DNA of 64,000 nucleotides from Closterium sp. Naga37s-1 (Eukaryota; Streptophyta; Zygnematophyceae; Desmidiales; Closteriaceae). The position numbers and the translations under genes were made by a program. This document shows positions 11,506-21,790 of the stretch, piece after piece. Where the stretch lies: NCBI GenBank assembly GCA_947471745.1, contig CANJKZ010000777.1, positions 2,356,501 through 2,420,500 of the forward strand, written 5' to 3'. The notes beneath the pieces were generated by a model. It ran no database searches, had not been told where the DNA came from, and saw only the letters and a program-made list of their open reading frames with translations. The first letter of the stretch is position 1; every line of letters begins with the position of its first letter.

Positions 11506-11628
11506 TGTTGAGAAATAGGAATGACTAGAAATGGAAAGTACAAGTATATAGGAAACCTAACCCTAACCCCAACAAGTAGAAAGTACACCTAGACTAATAA
11601 TAGAAGCTAAAACAAATATAGCTTGACA
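11506..11628 (-). repeat. 3' LTR of copia D (123 bp)
   Basis: In plus orientation it reads TGTTGAGAAATAG to ATAGCTTGACA. It is followed by CACCCCCATA (11629-11638), the reverse complement of the copia polypurine tract TATGGGGGTG, so this is the 3' LTR of a minus-strand element. It interrupts the gag of copia G. The flank at 11501-11505 is ACAAC; no matching 5' LTR is in the window. Confidence 0.75.
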
Positions 11629-11957
11629 CACCCCCATATTCTAGGTGACGGAAGACCTGTGGAGAGCAAAAACACAGCAACGGTCACATGACCAGTCAGC
11701 ACATACAAGCAACGGTCACAAGACAAGTTCACAATAACAAAACAACTCTCGGGGTGGATCTCAAGATCACCACGCAGTCCGAGAACAAACATGAGGCCAC
11801 AAGGCCAGTCCACATGCAGGTATAGCAGATATAAGAGATGCAAGAGTACACGACATGCATAACAAGCATCTCTACAAAAGCAAGGGGCCACAAGGCCTGT
11901 CCACAAACACAGCCATATGATATATAGTGAGATGCAAGAGTACAAGACAAAGCATCT
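11629..11957 (-). other. Copia D 3' UTR with internal duplication
   Basis: Non-coding tail between the D stop codon (11958) and its polypurine tract. Two imperfect copies of a roughly 90-bp segment lie in tandem (about 11785-11880 and 11881-11970). Each contains CCACAAGGCC, GATGCAAGAGTACA and AGCATCTCTAC, and the second copy overlaps the end of the coding region. Confidence 0.6.
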
Positions 11958-13266
11958 CTACGTAAGCAAGTGAGGGCCAGTAGACACAAGGCCAAGCTGG
12001 GTACAGATTCGCCGGTGGTCACAAGGCGGCAACGCCTTGGTGAAGATATCTGCAGTTTTGGCCTTAGAGACCACACGTCGCACGAGTGCCTGGCCACGCT
12101 GCTGCGGCTCTCGCAGAAGGAAGTAAAGAAGCTGGATGTGCTTCGCCTCCCCAACTAGTCCGGGCTCCTCGCTTAACAAAATTGCACACCTGTTGACGGC
12201 GAACAAGACTAGGGGAGAGCAAGGCCGCTCACCAAGGTCGGTGAGGAGGAAAGACAGCCAGCGAAGCTCCTGAGCGGCCACGACCGTAGCGTACACCCTG
12301 GCCTCCACGAAGCAGCTCCTGTCGCAAGGCTAAAGCAGTAACCCTATGTAGTCCACAGGGATTCTGCGTCGTCGGCCCACAACGAGTCCGAGAAACCTAT
12401 AAGTGTAACTGGCTGCTTCCCTCCAAGAACAATTCCCGTGCCTGATGTACTCGCCACATACTTCGCCACCCTCTTAGCAGTGTACCATTGGAAAGTTCGG
12501 TGTCTACGCTAAGAGGGTAAGCTAGGTTTGGGCAAGTACAGGTCATCAGGTACATGAGACAACCCACCAGCTTAGGATATGGACCACAGGACTCAAATGG
12601 CTCGTCCGAAGGTGGAGCCGTTAGCCCATATTCCATAGCAAGAGGGGTGGGGTGTACCTTGGAGAACGGGAAGCGAAACCGCGTGAGGATCTGCTCAACC
12701 ATATGCGACTGAGTCAGCGTAATGGTGCAAGCTGCCCTGTCCCTGGTGATCTGCAGGCCAAGGTAGCGCTGCAGCTCACCAAGGTCAGTGCAAGTGTGTC
12801 TCCTCTGCAGTTCCTCCTTCACGGAGGCCAGTGCATGTCGGTCGGGAGTGGCGAAGACCAGGTCGTCAACGTAGACCAGAACAAAGAACGGGGTCGAGCC
12901 ACGGTGGACGAACAGCGACGGGTCGGCAGACGACGGAAAGAAGTCAAGCGATGCAAGAGTCGTACGTAGCGTGTCGTGCCTTTCGCGGGGAGCCTGGCGC
13001 AGGCCGTAAACCGGTTGACACAACTGCCACTGGGTCCCAAGAGGGAAAGTGAAGTGAAGCCAGGGGGACGATGAAGCCAGATCTGCTCGTGCAGACTCCC
13101 CTGAAGAAACGCAGTGGAGAAGTCCAATGAGTGCAACTCGTTGTCGCGCTGTGCTGCAATATGCAGCAACACCCAAAGAGTGGTCATCTTCGGGGTGGGA
13201 GCAAAGGTCTGGAAGAAGTCTACCCCCTTTCGTTGACTGAAGCCTCTCGCCACGTAGCGCGCCTTG
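11958..13266 (-). pseudogene. Copia D: 3' half of pol (RT-RNase H)
   Basis: Minus-strand RT and RNase H of the copia whose first half is E. It reads from KARYVARGFSQRKGVDFF through LVYVDDLVFATPD (catalytic motif intact, about 12870), DLGELQRYLGLQITRDR, CTCPNLAYPLSV and the RNase H end (FTKALPPCDHRRI, stop at 11958). Several frameshifts occur (for example near 13060 and 12480). At 13266 it is interrupted by copia C with TSD CCTTG. The preceding codons are at 21380-21417, and joining them with one TSD copy keeps the frame. Confidence 0.82.
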
Positions 13267-14465
13267 TGTCAAACTTATATGCTGCTAATTGTGTAGGCTG
13301 TAGTGGGGTAGCCCATATGGGGTACAACCCAATTAGGGTTAGCACTTGTACCTACGGAGATAACTACTACAACGGGAGCTAGACTACGGGCTAGGCACGG
13401 ATGCTCGTGTGATCTCTGCGTTCTCTGTTCCTTAGTCATTTTCCTAGTGCACACATTGCTTGCTAGGTCACAGGGCAATTTGGCAAGAGTTTTACTAGAG
13501 AAAGTTGACAACAATAGTATATTGAAGTTGGCAAGACTAGACTACATCAGAGCTAACATTCAGGTCGGTCGACTGCCAGCACAGCATGGTCGACCGCGTT
13601 CCAGCACGACTTGGTCGACTGCACTCCAGCGGTGCAAAGTCGACGGCGAGCCAACGCTGCAGGTTGACGGCGTGCCAGCGTTGCTCCCGCAGAACAGCAG
13701 CGCACCTACTTCGCAGGTGCTCGCATATGATTGGCAGGCTAAGCCTCGTCACCTGCACAACGCACACACCGTGTCATCCTCGTGCTGACGACTCCACCTA
13801 ATCCGCCACGTCGACCTTAGGACCCCACCCCCGAGGTCAGCCTCGCCAACATCGCCTGGGCGACTGTCGCACTCTTCCGCAGAGCCTCGTCACCCAGGTA
13901 ACCTGGTCGACCGGGCAACCACGTTGACCAGCTGCTCCTGTATGTGCCCGTCGACCTCCCAAGTCGACAACCACTCCAAGTCGGCCTCACCAGGTCGACC
14001 ACACCCTTGGTCGACCAGCTCCACGTCGACGTCACTCCTGGTCGACCAGCTCCATGTCGACCAGCGCAGTTGTCAGCCGACCACCCAAGTTGACCTCGCA
14101 AGTCGGCGCCGACTTCCAGGCCGACCTCTTGAAGTCGGCGACCTCCCAAGTCGGCAACCTCGCAAGTCGGCGACCTTGCAAGTCGACGCCGACTTCCAGG
14201 TCGAGGCGCCACATCGCCGACCACCAGTTGAAGTCGGCCGCCGGCTTCCCAAGTCGGCGGCATCGCAGTGGCCCCGTGCAAGTCGACCAACCCCGTCGAC
14301 CAGCTCGCCCAAGTCAGTGTCGCCCATTGCTGCAAGTCGGCTGTACCTCCCGTACACCTAACCACGAAGTCGGCTCCGCCCAAGCGAGGACGGGACCAAC
14401 AACAACTCCAGTTGACAGTACCCATCCTGCTGTTAGTCAATTCGTTCTCGTTCGTACTTCTGACA
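13267..14465 (+). repeat. 5' LTR of copia C, interrupted
   Basis: LTR sequence at 13267-13352 and 14418-14465 (TGTCAAACTTATATG to ACTTCTGACA), matching the 129-bp 3' LTR. The two parts are separated by an insertion flanked by GTACC on both sides. Confidence 0.85.
13353..14417. mobile_element. 1065-bp GTCGAC-rich insertion in an LTR
   Basis: Inserted in the copia C LTR with a 5-bp duplication GTACC (13348-13352 and 14418-14422). In minus sense it starts TGTCAACTGG and ends ATCTCCGTA, close to the TG...CA ends of an LTR, so a solo LTR is the best guess. From about 13560 to 14360 it is packed with GTCGACC and AAGTCGGC motifs. Open frames here are repeat-driven and show no known domain. Confidence 0.6.
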
Positions 14466-15150
14466 TGGTTTCATAGCAGGTCCTAGCCTAGGACCGTTTC
14501 CTTAGTGCCCACCGAGTAGCGCTACCCCACCCGTCGCGCCACCGTAATTACGCCGCCCTTCCCTGCCCTGCCCTGCGTCGCGCTGCCTGCGCACGCCCTG
14601 CCCTGCTCACGCACTGCCCGCCGCAGCGCGCTCTGCTTTGCCTGCGCGCCGCCCGCTGCAGCGCGCCCTGTTTGCTCGCGCGCCCTGCTTTTCCACACGC
14701 CCTGTTTGCTCGCGCGCCGCCGCGTCGCCCTGCCAATGCGCCGCCCGCCGTCGTGCGCCCTGCCTTGCCCGCGCGCCGCCCGCCGCTGCGCGCCCTACCA
14801 TGCCCGCACGCCGCCCGCCGCAGCACGCCCTGCCCTGCCTGCGCGCCGCCTGCCGCCGAGCGCCCTGCCCTGCCCGCGCGCCGTGCCGCTGCGCGCCCTG
14901 CCCTGCCCGCGCGCCGCGCCGCCGCGCACCCTGCCCTGCCGCCGCGCCGTCCTACCTTGCCCGCGCGCCGCGCCGCCGCGCACCCTGCCCTGCCGCGCGC
15001 CCTGCTTTGCCACGCGCCGCTCGCTGGTGCGTCGCCCTGTGCCGCACTGCCTTGCCTTGCCTGCGCACTGCCCTACTGCTAGCGCGCTCACCTGCCTAGC
15101 CCTGCCTGCTTGCTCCTCTGCTGCTAGCGCGCCCGACCGCTCTGCCCGCT
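14466..15150 (+). repeat. Copia C PBS and GC-rich leader
   Basis: PBS-like TGGTTTCATAGCAGG directly follows the LTR (14466-14480). Overlapping its end is a perfect inverted repeat GGTCCTAG-C-CTAGGACC (14479-14495). From about 14550 to 15130 the leader is an array of CCCTGCCCTGCCCGCGCGCCG-like units. The gag start codon is at 15151. The long open frames (14638-15272) are compositional. Confidence 0.72.
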
Positions 15151-18100
15151 ATGGCCACGCTCAGTGTCCTCACGTTCGATCCGGAGGGCCGCCCGATAGA
15201 GTTCGATGCGTGGCTCGACGACTTACAGCTATTCTTACTGAGCGATTCCAAGGACGGAGTCTCATTGTTTGACCTCACTTCTGGCGCCTCTGTCGCCCCT
15301 GTCACCGCAGCTGACAGTGTAGTTCACTCATAGTGGCTTACTCGTGACGGTCCTGCTCGTTTCGCCGTTTGCAACCACCTGCCGTTAGCCGAATGCGCTC
15401 ACTCCGGACAGCACAATACTGCAAAAGCACTGTACGACGCTGTAGTTGCTCGTTACTCCTCCCCGGCCACTGGTGCTCTAGGCCGCCTTCTCCTGCCCTA
15501 CTTGTTCCCAGATCTGTCCGCCTTTGCCACAGTAGCCGAACTCGTCACTCACCTTCGCACTAGTGACACTCGCTACCGTGCTGCGCTTCTCACTGAGTTT
15601 CTCACCAAGAACCCTCCTCCCATGTACATCACTCTCTACTTCATAGTCACCCGCCTCCCTGACTCTCTTAGCGCTGTCAGGAACCTGTTTCTCGCTCTTG
15701 ACCCCACCGACCTCACTGTCGACCTGCTCCAGAAGCACCTCCTAGTAGATGAGACTAGCATAATCGCTGTAGGCGCTTCTCGTGGCACTCATCGCACTCC
15801 CTTCTTTGAGGGGTGTTCGCCCTCCCCCCTTCTCCCCTCCATCGCCTCTGCTGCAGCTGTTGACTACCTTCGTGCTGAGGAGGTAGGAGCCGCGTCTGCC
15901 CCTAGTGGGATGCGGCAGGGGCAGGGGAGGCAGGGGCGGTGGGGACGGCAGAGGTGGAGGCGGCGGTGGAGGCGGTGGAGGGGGCGGCGGTGGCGGAGGG
16001 AGTGGTGGTGGGGGTGGAGGTGTAGGTGGCGGCGGTGGTGGCGGCAGTGGCGGTAGTGGCGGCGGCAGTGGTGGCGACAGTGGGAGTGGAGGCGGCGGCA
16101 GTGGTGGCGGTCGGGGTGGTACTAGTCGGAGGGGAGGCCTTGGCGGTGGTCAGAGGCAGCAGCAGCAGCGTTAGCTTTCGCCCCAAGAGCTACGTGAGTG
16201 GTTTGCTCAACGTGGGGCGGCTGGGGGTAGTGGTCCCTGCCCCTATGTCATTCGCACTAGTGACCGCACTGGTCAGACATGCGGGATGCTCCACACCCAG
16301 TACCGCTGCTTCTCTCATCTTCCCAAAGCCTTCCGCAAAGAGTTTCCCGACGCCGCTGAGCTCCCCCGCTGGGAAGAGCTGCTTAAGCAGGGTGTAGGCA
16401 TCTTTGTTCTTGATTATGATGCTATCCTTTCTGCCATGTATGCATTGACTGTTAGTGCTGAGGGTGACTGTTACCTGTGTATGCCGCCAAACTTAGGTAA
16501 AGAGGCTGCTGCTCTAGGTGCTAGTGAGTATGCTGCTCTAGGTGCAAGTGATTCTGCCCTCTCTGGTACTGAGTCTGCTGCCGCCCTCCACACCTTCACG
16601 CTTGACTCAGATGTTTCCCACTATTTCTTTCGCGACAGTACCACAGTCACACCGCTCTCTGCACCTGTTGCTGTCCCTCTCGCTGACCCCTGTGGGGGCC
16701 TAGTCCTTGCACGCTCCTCCACTGTTCTGCCTTGTTCGGCGGTTCCGTCCGGCTCACTGTCAGGTCTCCACCTCCTCTCGTTCTCTACGAACTTGGTGAG
16801 CAACGCCGTCCTTTAGGATCAGTGGGTTGATACCTTCACCCCTGGAGGACAGCGTGTGGTGATCTGTACGTGCTCCCGGACTGGCAGGCACCTGGCCACG
16901 TTCACCCGTCGGCCTGGGTCGAGTCTGTACACACTGACTACTGCGCCTCCTCAGGTAGTTGCGTCTGCGTCAGCGTCAGGCCAGCTAGCGGCCCCCTGCT
17001 CATGTCGCGCCCTGTTGCACCAGACGCTACTCTGGCACCACCGCCTTGGTCACCACTCCGTGGCACGCCTCCGTGGCATGCACTCCCGTCTCCTTGTCTC
17101 TGGTCTTCCCAGGTCTCTGCCTCCCCTCCCACCCTCGCCTGCCCCTCCCTGCCTTCCTTATGTCGAGGGGCGGCAGCGCGCCGCTCCTCACTCCTCCTCG
17201 TTCCCGCCGACGACTGCTCCCCTGCAGACTCTCCACCTGCACGTGTGGGGCCCAGCCCTCGTCCGTGGACAGGGCCACGAGCGGTACTTTCTGCTGGTTG
17301 TCGATGACTACACGCGTTACACCACGGTCTTCCCCTTGCGCCGCAAGGGGGAGGTCCCTGATGTTTGATCCCTTGGATCCGCACAGTTCGTCTCCAGCTC
17401 CTTGAGCACTTCGAGACGGACCTTCCCGTCCTTTGTCTGCACTCTGACAGAGGTGGTGAGTTTTCCTCCGACCTCTTGCGGAACTTTTGTCGTGGGGAGG
17501 GCATTCGCCAGACGTTCACGCTTCCGGCCTCTCCACAGCAGAATGGGGTTTCTGAGCGCCGCATTGGCTTAGTCATGGAGGTCGCTCGTACCTCCATGAT
17601 CCATGCGGCTGCCCCCCATTTTCTGTGGCCGTTTGCGGTCCGATATGCTGCGCATCAGCTCCCATTCTGGCCCCGTGTCTCCTTGCCGGAGACCTCGCCT
17701 ACACTGCGTTGGACGGGAGAGGTTGGCGATGCGTCGGTGTTCAGGGTCTCGGGATGTCGGGCCTTTGTCCGCGATACTTCCGAGGACAAGCTCTCGTCCC
17801 GTGTCGTTCCCTGTGTCTTCCTTGGCTTTCCCCTTGACGCGCCTGACTGGCAGTTTTACCACCCCACGCGCCGTATCCTGCCCTCTCAGGACGTCACGTT
17901 TTACGAGTCGGTTCCCTTGTACCGACTCGTCCCCTACCGCACTGCCCCTCTCCCTCCCTCGCCGCTCTTCCTCGCACCTGATCCTCCTCAGGTAGACCCC
18001 CCCCCCCCCCCTCAGGGTCCTGCTCCCTTAGGTGTGTCCCAGGTAGACACTGTCGAGCTAGTTGAGGTAGCTGTCGACTCTGGTGCTGCTAGAGGTGCTG

Positions 18101-21066
18101 CGTCTGGGGGAGCTGAGCCTGCGGGTGTGGGGCCTGGGGGTGCTGGGCCTGAATGTGCGGAGCCTGGGGGTGCTGAGCTTGAGCGTGCGGAGCGTGGGGG
18201 TGTTGAGCCTGGGGTTGCTGAGTCTGAGGGTGCGGAGCCTGGGGGTGCTGAGCCTGCGGGTGCGGAGCCTGGGGGTGCTGAGCCTGAGCGTGCGGAGCCT
18301 GGGGGTGCTGAGCCTGGGGGTGTTGAGCCCGAGTGTGCTGAGCCTGGAGGTTCTTCAGGTGTCTTGTCACGGCGGGAGTCTCTCTCTCCACTACAGCTGC
18401 GCAAGTGGTTTGCTCAGCGCTGGAGCCTCCGAAGTGGTGCTGCTGGAGCTAAGGGGCCTGCCGCTGTACGCCGTGGAGCTGGAGGTACTACTGGAGCTGG
18501 AGCTGCTGGAGATGGAGGTGCTGCTGGAGCTGGAGCTGCTGGAGGTGCTGGAGCCGCTGGTCCCGGAGGTGCTCGTACTGGAGGTACTGGAGCTGCTGGA
18601 GCTGGAGGTGCTGCTAGAGCTGGAGCTGTTGGAGGTACTGGAGCTGGTGGTACATTAGGCGTTGGAGCTGGAGACCCTCGAGCTAGAGGTGCTGGCCCTT
18701 GGGGTGCTGGTGCTGTGGGAGCTGGTTCTAGAGGCGCTGTGCGGCCGCGACCGTACTTCGTTCCACTCCTTCAGCAGGTTCCTGGTCTCCCGCCTTCTGC
18801 TGGCCTTACTCCTCCCTTACTGTGTCCACCGCCTGACCTATCACAGCCGTAGCTACTGCCAGCCTCCCCACTGCCGGCTCCTTCTCCTTACACTCCGTAG
18901 CCCGGAGGTCTTACAATGCATCGTGAGCCTACGTCTCGTCCTGCGTCGCCTATTCGCGCTGTTCACACTGGTCGTTGTGCTCCGCGTCAGCGTCCTCCTC
19001 CTGTCCCCGGCACGCACCACATGGCACTCCGTCCTTCCTCTATTCCACTTCGTGTCCCTCTGCCTTCTCCCCCTGCTTTCTCCCTTGCTGACGGTCCGGA
19101 CCCGGAGTCTGACTCACTTTGTGCTGCCAGCCCTACCGTCACGCGTCTGCTAGCTACTGTTGTCACTGACCCTTCCTTTGAGTCCACTGCTGCGTCTACC
19201 TTAGTTGCTGAGCTTGTCGACTTTGCTGCTCGCTGTCGTCTCGACTACGCCGCTAATCTTGTTGCTGAGTCTGAGTCTATCTGTCCTCTGTCCGTCGGGG
19301 GTGAGTGTGCTCTTGGCGCGGACGTTCTTGGGGACAGGCAGGAGGACTTTGAGTGTTTTGCAGCTGCTGTACCTCATCTCGTGTCCATGCTGATTGCACC
19401 TGAGGGAGACCCGGATGCACCAAACATCCCGACCCCGCGCTCTTACGCAGAGGCGATAGAGGGTCCCTACTCCTCTCAGTGGCAGTCAGCCATGGACGCA
19501 GAGATGGCATCCTGCAAGTCCACAGGCACTTACGTCGACGAGGTTCCCTCACCTGGGGCGAACATCGTCAGTGGCATGTGGATTTTTAGGGTGAAGCGGC
19601 CGCCGGGTTCTTCGCCTGTCTTCAAGGCGCGTTACGTTGCTCGAGGCTTCACTCAGCGACAGGGAGTTGACTTCTTCCAGACCTTCTCCCCTACCCCGAA
19701 GATGACCACTCTTTGGGTGCTGCTGAATGTCGCCGCTCAGTGTGACTTCAAGCTTCACTCTCTTGACTTCAGCACTGCTTTCCTACATGGCAGCCTGCAC
19801 GAGGAGATCTGGCTGCGCCGCCCACCTGGCTTCACTGGGTCGTTTCCTGCAGGTACCCAGTGGAGCCTCCGGCGGCCAGTCTATGGTCTCCGCCAGGCGC
19901 CTCGCGAGTGGCACGACACACTGAGGACGACGCTTGCGGCTCTTGGGTTTGCTCCTTCGACTGCTAACCAGTCGCTGTTTCTACGCACCGACACTTCGCT
20001 GCCGCCGTTATGCATCCTCGTGTAAGTCGACGACTTGGTCTTTGCCACTGCTGACACTGCTGGACTCGCCCACGTGAAGTCGGAGCTGCAGAAGAGACAC
20101 ACGTGCACAGACCTGGGTGAGCTGCGCAGCTATCTTGGAATGCAGATCACCCGGGACAGAACACAGCGCACCATTACCTTGACTCAGTCACACATGGTGC
20201 AGCAGGTCCTTCAGCACTTCGACTTCCAGTACTCCTCGCCACAGGCCACTCCTCTGCCTACATGTCACTTGCTCTCAGCTCTACCTTCAGATGAGTCCGT
20301 AGAGCCGAGTGGCCCGTATCCAGAGCTTGTGGGCTGCCTCATGTACCTGATGACCTGCACTCGACCTGACCTTGCTTACTCTCTTAGCATCCTGGCACGC
20401 TACGTTGCTCCCGGGAGACACCGTCTAGAACATTGGAAAGCCGCTAAGAGGGTGATGCGCTACTTGTGCAGTACGTCGGGCATGGGGCTCGTGCTTGGAG
20501 GACGGGCTCGAGTTGTCCTCACTGGTCACGCAGACGCTTCTTGAGTTGACGACTTTGCTACGCAGCGGTCGTCACAGGGTTACACCTTCAGCCTTGGCTC
20601 TGGCTCTGTTTCGTGGCGGTCTGCCCGCTCGTCTTCTGTTCTCAGCTCCAGTTGTGAGGCTGAGATCTACGCAGGGGCCATGGCTGCACAAGAGTTATGC
20701 CGGCTCACCTACCTACTGACCGACATGGGAGAGCCGCCTCGTTCTCCTCCAGTTCTGTACATCGACAACAAGGCCATAATTTCCTTGTGGCAGGAGCACA
20801 GACTGGAGCACAGAACGAAGCACATCGCTCTGCGTTACTTCCTTGCTTAAGAGTTGCAGCAGCGTGGTCAGCTTCGTCTTGTCTACGTGGCCTCTCAGGC
20901 CAACACTGCTGATATGTTCACCAAGGCACTTCAGCGTTGTGATCATCAGCGTTTCTGTACTGTTCTAGGCCTTGCGCCTACTTTGCCTCACTTGCTCACT
21001 TCTTGCCTTTGCCTGTACTGTGATCTATATACATATGCCTGCATGTTTACACTTGCTAGGTTGTGA
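15151..21066 (+). pseudogene. Copia C gag-pol pseudogene
   Basis: Starts MATLSVLTFDPEGRP. Order: Gag (15151 to about 15900), Gly-rich tail, zinc knuckle C-x13-C-x3-H-x4-C (about 16235-16310), protease (about 16600), integrase (17220-17990), linker arrays (18100-18740), RT (19440-20300) and RNase H (20480-20990). Visible lesions: TAG at 15331 in gag and TAG at 16172; protease DSGAS changed to DSDVS; first integrase aspartate (MDVWGP in intact copies) changed to His in LHVWGP; TAA at 20023-20025 replacing the Tyr of RT YVDD; TGA inside the RNase H HADAS block; several frameshifts. The normal stop after HLLTS is lost and the frame runs to 21066. Confidence 0.85.
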
Positions 21067-21245
21067 TCACTGTACTGCTTGTTCTCCTATATATTTTTTC
21101 GTATAACTCTGCATGTGAACTAGCCTTGTGGTCATTTGCTTGTGCTCAGGCTGCGTGGTGACTTCGTGATCCACCCTGAGCATGCTTTGCTTTTCTTGAC
21201 CGGTCTTGTGACCTCTTGTTCTCTCCCACTTTGCCTATGGGGGTG

Positions 21246-21374
21246 TGTCAAACTTATATGCTGCTAATTGTGTAGGCTGTAGTGGGGTAGCCCATATGGT
21301 GTACAACCCAATTAGAGTTAGCACTTGTACACATCCTGCTGTTAGTCAATTCATTCTCGTTCGTACTTCTTACA
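21246..21374 (+). repeat. 3' LTR of copia C (129 bp)
   Basis: TGTCAAACTTATATG to TACTTCTTACA, directly after the polypurine tract TATGGGGGTG (21236-21245). Followed by the TSD CCTTG. Its last bases are TTACA where the 5' LTR has TGACA. Confidence 0.88.
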
Positions 21375-21417
21375 CCTTGATCACTGGTGGCGCTCTAGGC
21401 GGCCTCTTCACCTTGTA
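21375..21417 (-). pseudogene. Copia D: junction codons of RT
   Basis: Minus-strand YKVKRPPRAPPVIK, the RT block that precedes KARYVARGF at 13266. Its upper end carries TTGTA (21413-21417; TACAA in minus sense), the same target site found at the end of copia E (4428-4432). It lies between the copia C TSD and the gypsy H LTR. Confidence 0.85.
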
Positions 21418-21780
21418 TGTGAGGATCTGGTTCTGGAAAGATGAATCTATTGAATGATCCACCTGGGTACAAGGCGAGGCAATATATAGGCTCGACACAA
21501 AGGCTGTATCCCCGATGTTACTAGAAGGTTCCGCGGGTCGCGAAGCGTCCCGAACAGGTCCTTCCCGAATTCGGTAGAAGGCAATTCGGTGGCAACCGAA
21601 AAGCCTAGAATCTGGTGCACTCAACCTAGTTCGGTGCCTATAACTATAATAACCATAGTAAAAGCAACGAACCTAGGAAATCAAGCAAAAGCATGCAAGA
21701 TAAGATAAAGCCAGGTAATTAATAGCATAATAAAGTCCAGGCTAGCTAGCAAAGCCAGCATAAGCCATCGTACTCTCACA
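21418..21780 (-). repeat. 3' LTR of gypsy H (363 bp)
   Basis: In minus sense TGTGAGAGTACGATGG to GATCCTCACA, matching the LTR at 4433-4793. Immediately upstream in minus sense is the polypurine tract GATGGGGGGACG (21781-21792), so this is a 3' LTR. Confidence 0.87.
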
Positions 21781-21790
21781 CGTCCCCCCA

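Larger units (their letters stand above)
13267..21374 (+). mobile_element. Copia C, full-length degenerate element
   Basis: Complete Ty1/copia element with 129-bp LTRs (5' at 13267-14465, itself interrupted by a 1065-bp insertion; 3' at 21246-21374), flanked by CCTTG at 13262-13266 and 21375-21379. It inserted into the RT of copia D, and its removal restores that frame. By eye the LTRs differ at 5 of 129 positions, so it is older than copia-1 and copia-2. Its gag-pol has many lesions. Confidence 0.88.

Noticed and set aside
11551..11568. Telomere-like CCTAACCCTAACCCC
   Set aside because: Only about two units, inside the copia D LTR; a similar AACCCTAAT occurs in other copia LTRs, so it is not an interstitial telomere.
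14638..15272. Overlapping Arg/Ala/Pro/Cys-rich open frames of 130-190 codons
   Set aside because: Repeat-driven frames in the copia C leader, in all three phases, upstream of the true gag start.
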